Source: Maricaulis sp965228215
GTDB taxonomy: Bacteria > Pseudomonadota > Alphaproteobacteria > Caulobacterales > Maricaulaceae
Assembly (NCBI GenBank): GCA_965228215.1
Contig: OZ245800.1
Location: 2,418,001 to 2,482,000 of the forward strand
Length of the DNA: 64,000 nucleotides
Reading direction: 5' to 3'
Part shown: piece after piece, positions 61,747 through 64,000 of the stretch
Position numbering within the stretch: position 1 is the stretch's first letter
Layout: each line of letters starts with the position of its first letter
The notes under the pieces: generated by a model
Told to the model about the DNA's origin: nothing
What the model saw: the letters and a program-made list of their open reading frames with translations, nothing else
The model's database searches: none
Made by a program: the position numbers and the translations under genes

Positions 61747-62085
61747 CTAGTTGGGCAGGGTTTCGCCGTCGGCCTTGAGCGGGTAGCGCTGGCCGTCGAA
61801 ACCGTCGAAATTTTCCGCGATCTCGGGATGACCGACCGGGCCGTTTTCGGCGTCGGGCAGGAGATTTTGCTCGGAGACATAGGCGCCGTAATAGCTTTCC
61901 TCATTCTCCGCGAGCAAATGATAGAAGGGCTGGTCCTTGTGCGGACGGATATCCTCGGGGATCGCTTCATACCATTCCTCGGTATTGGCGAATTCCGGGT
62001 CGACATCCACGATCACGCCCCGGAACGGGAAGAGCCGGTGGCGCACGACATCGCCCAGTCCGAATTTTGCCTGCCGGATATCCAT
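61747..62085 (-). CDS. hspQ: Heat shock protein HspQ (hemimethylated DNA-binding YccV-like)
   Basis: 112 residues from the ATG at 62085. The sequence KFGLGDVVRHRLFPFRGVIV, DVDPEFANTEEWYEAIPEDI and KDQPFYHLLAENEESYYGAY are diagnostic of HspQ. In E. coli it is a specificity factor for Lon and binds hemimethylated oriC DNA. Convergent or independent of the paralog operon; 106 bases separate them on the same strand. Confidence 0.93.
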   Translation of the reverse strand: MDIRQAKFGLGDVVRHRLFPFRGVIVDVDPEFANTEEWYEAIPEDIRPHKDQPFYHLLAENEESYYGAYVSEQNLLPDAENGPVGHPEIAENFDGFDGQRYPLKADGETLPN

Positions 62086-62280
62086 CACTCTACCCAAACA
62101 CATCTCTCTTAAGATCTTGTACGACGGGCCTGCCCGTTTCGCTCACTGTATTTCATATACCCAAGTTGCGTCACGCCTCCTTGCAGCGGGATGTGGAAGG
62201 AGTATGCTGATTTTCAAGATGATATCAGGCCGGATTGTGCAGCGCCCATGGCGGCGCGCCGGACCGGCAAAGGACATTCG

Positions 62281-63375
62281 ATGGCGGAGCCTCCTCCCGG
62301 TCCCGGGGGTCGCGGTCCCGCCGCACGCAAGCGGAAACGGCGCTCCCGTGCGCCGGTTCCCGTGTACGGCGCGATCGACCTGGGCACGAATAATTGCCGC
62401 ATGCTTCTGGCGCAGCGACAGGGCGCGGGTTTCCGTGTCGTGGATGCGTTTTCGCGTGTCGTGCGCCTGGGCGAGGGCCTGGCCAGCCAGGGCGAGTTGT
62501 CGACCGGGGCCATGGACCGCGCCGTCGAGGCGCTGAAAGTCTGCGCCGACAAGATCCGCCGCCAGAATGTCGTCAAGCATCGCGCCATCGCCACCCAGGC
62601 CTGTCGTTCGGCCACGAATGGCGAGGATTTCCTCGCCCGCGTCGCCGAGGAGACCGGCCTGGAATTTGACCTCATTACGCCGGAGGAAGAGGCGCGCCTG
62701 GCGGTGCATGGCTGTGTCGACCTGCTTGATCCCGAGCGGGATGCGGCCCTCGTGATCGATATCGGGGGCGGTTCCACGGAATTGTCCTGGGTGGATCTCG
62801 AGGAATGGCGCCGGCGCGGCGGTCCCGAGAGCGGTGGCCGTCCGCCGATGAAATCCTGGACCTCCACCCCGGTCGGCGTAGTGACCCTGTCGGAACGCTT
62901 CCCGGAGCGCGAGGACCGCATCGAATGGTATAACGAGATGAAAGCCTACGCGGCCGATCTCATGCGCACACCGCGCGGCGCCAAGGCCATGCGCCCGGTG
63001 TTTGCCGAGGGGCGCGGGCACCTGGTGGGAACATCCGGCACGGTAACCTCCATGGCCGGCGTGCATCTGCGTCTTGAACGTTATGACCGCTCCCGGGTCG
63101 ACGGGATCTGGATGAGCGGCGAGGAGGCCCTGGCGGCCTGTCATCGCCTGCGTGATCTCGACGTGGCGGGTCGGGCGGCCGAACCGACGATCGGTGCCGA
63201 CCGGGCCGAGCTCGTCCTGGCGGGCTGCGCCATCTACGAGGCCGTGGCCGAGGCCTGGCCTGCGGATCGCCTGCGTGTGGGTGATCGCGGTCTGCGCGAA
63301 GGCATGTTGCTCAATCTCATGCGCAAGCCTAAACGTCGTCGCCGGCGCAGGAAGTCGAAAGCGAGCGCGGAATGA
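62281..63375 (+). CDS. Ppx/GppA phosphatase family protein
   Basis: 364 residues from the ATG at 62281, behind AAGGA; earlier in-frame ATGs add an unusual N-terminus. After a basic Pro-rich start, the actin-like ATPase fold begins YGAIDLGTNNCRMLLAQ (phosphate-1 loop), then IGGGSTELSWVDL (phosphate-2) and GTSGTVTSMAGV. The family hydrolyses exopolyphosphate or pppGpp; this short, single-domain form is common in alphaproteobacteria next to rlmE. Its stop overlaps the rlmE start by four bases. Confidence 0.9.
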   Translation: MAEPPPGPGGRGPAARKRKRRSRAPVPVYGAIDLGTNNCRMLLAQRQGAGFRVVDAFSRVVRLGEGLASQGELSTGAMDRAVEALKVCADKIRRQNVVKHRAIATQACRSATNGEDFLARVAEETGLEFDLITPEEEARLAVHGCVDLLDPERDAALVIDIGGGSTELSWVDLEEWRRRGGPESGGRPPMKSWTSTPVGVVTLSERFPEREDRIEWYNEMKAYAADLMRTPRGAKAMRPVFAEGRGHLVGTSGTVTSMAGVHLRLERYDRSRVDGIWMSGEEALAACHRLRDLDVAGRAAEPTIGADRAELVLAGCAIYEAVAEAWPADRLRVGDRGLREGMLLNLMRKPKRRRRRRKSKASAE

Positions 63376-64000
63376 GCCAGGACGACGAGACACCGGAAGA
63401 GGGCGAGGACAATCCGCCCAAGGACAAGCGTCGCCGGCGGCGCGGCGGTCCCGTCACCAAGGGCGGGGATGCGCGCGCGGCCAAGCAGATGTTCGAACGT
63501 GTGAAGACCGCGCGCGGACGCCGCTCGTCCTCCACGCGCTGGCTGCAGCGCCAGCTCAATGACCCCTATGTCAGGAAGGCCCAGCTGGAAGGCTATCGCT
63601 CGCGTGCGGCCTACAAACTCCTGCAGCTCGATGAGCGGTTCAAATTCCTCAAGCCCGGTCAGCGGGTTGTCGATCTCGGCTCGGCGCCGGGCGGCTGGGT
63701 CCAGGTGGCGCTGAACAAGGGTGCCTCCGAGGTCGTCGGTATCGACCTCCTGGAGATCGAGCCCATCGCCGGCGCGACCCTGCTGGAAAAGGATTTCACC
63801 GAGGATGACGCGCCCGATCTCGTGAAGGCCGAGATGGGCGGACCGGCAGACGCCGTCGTCTCCGATCTCGCGCCCTGGACCACAGGCCACAAGGCCACCG
63901 ATCACCTGCGCATCGTCGCACTGGCGGAAATGGCTGCGCAATTCGCGGTCGAGACCCTCAAGCCCGGCGGCGTCTTCGTCGCCAAGGTCTTCCAGGGCGG
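63372..64000 (+). CDS. rlmE: 23S rRNA (uridine-2'-O)-methyltransferase RlmE (RrmJ), 5' part
   Basis: Incomplete; the frame is open to the window end, about 209 residues. A basic N-terminal extension (RRRRRGGPVTKGG) precedes the FtsJ methyltransferase core: RSRAAYKLLQLDERF with the catalytic Lys, VVDLGSAPGGWVQVA as the SAM loop, SDLAPWTTGHKATDHLR with catalytic Asp, and FVAKVFQGG with catalytic Lys at the very end. It methylates U2552 of 23S rRNA in the 50S subunit. The ATG overlaps the Ppx/GppA stop (ATGA). Confidence 0.95.
   Translation, partial: MSQDDETPEEGEDNPPKDKRRRRRGGPVTKGGDARAAKQMFERVKTARGRRSSSTRWLQRQLNDPYVRKAQLEGYRSRAAYKLLQLDERFKFLKPGQRVVDLGSAPGGWVQVALNKGASEVVGIDLLEIEPIAGATLLEKDFTEDDAPDLVKAEMGGPADAVVSDLAPWTTGHKATDHLRIVALAEMAAQFAVETLKPGGVFVAKVFQG

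Overview
The window is GC-rich, densely coded bacterial chromosome. Its gene content points to an aerobic marine or aquatic alphaproteobacterium, probably near Maricaulales/Hyphomonadaceae or Caulobacterales. The pointers are the murA - DUF2948 - UPF0262 - phosphatase - infA - maf - RNase E/G - yacG cluster, the long alphaproteobacterial PstC/PstA, a CC0125/CC1285-type lipoprotein, a large TonB-dependent receptor, and a complete cbb3 oxidase locus. This placement is an inference from gene families; no rRNA lies in the window. I see no IS element, prophage or CRISPR array.

Layout. 1-9.7 kb: 3' end of an amidase, a GST, a nitrilase/S9-peptidase pair, a TonB-dependent receptor with a clear terminator, and a three-gene run (degenerate OmpA-like protein, helix-hairpin-helix membrane protein, MmcQ/YjbR). 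9.4-17.5 kb: YbjQ, a lipoprotein, both methylmalonyl-CoA mutase subunits, a DUF2793 protein, a proline iminopeptidase, small membrane proteins and tRNA-Thr(GGT). 17.6-22.9 kb: the murA-to-yacG housekeeping cluster and tRNA-Phe(GAA). 23.0-31.7 kb: a GH16 glucanase, then a phosphate-acquisition locus (porin, pstS, pstC, pstA, pstB, phoU) with two good Pho-box matches; pstS carries a one-base frameshift. 31.8-37.5 kb: hypotheticals, an XRE regulator and an overlapping Baeyer-Villiger monooxygenase / SDR / alpha-beta hydrolase operon. 37.5-39.9 kb: threonine dehydratase preceded by an isoleucine-rich leader peptide and attenuator, then a transaldolase. 40.2-49.9 kb: ccoNOQP-ccoGHIS with a SafE-like protein and a CRP/FNR-type palindrome upstream. 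50-58 kb: a degenerate EAL protein, secreted isoaspartyl peptidase, 2OG oxygenase-like protein, LysR regulator, TPR protein, beta-carbonic anhydrase, FAH-family hydrolase and an MDR oxidoreductase. 58-61.6 kb: a minus-strand operon of four divergent paralogous membrane-anchored proteins plus one small membrane protein, the best candidate here for an undescribed system. 61.7-64 kb: hspQ, a Ppx/GppA phosphatase and the 5' part of rlmE.

How the parts fit. The phosphate locus is a coherent Pho regulon: outer-membrane porin, periplasmic binding protein, ABC transporter and PhoU. The cbb3 locus holds structural genes followed by copper insertion and assembly factors in the usual order. Threonine dehydratase appears controlled by translation of its own isoleucine-rich leader. 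The monooxygenase operon would carry out alcohol to ketone to ester to acid conversion. Methylmalonyl-CoA mutase supplies succinyl-CoA from propionyl-CoA.
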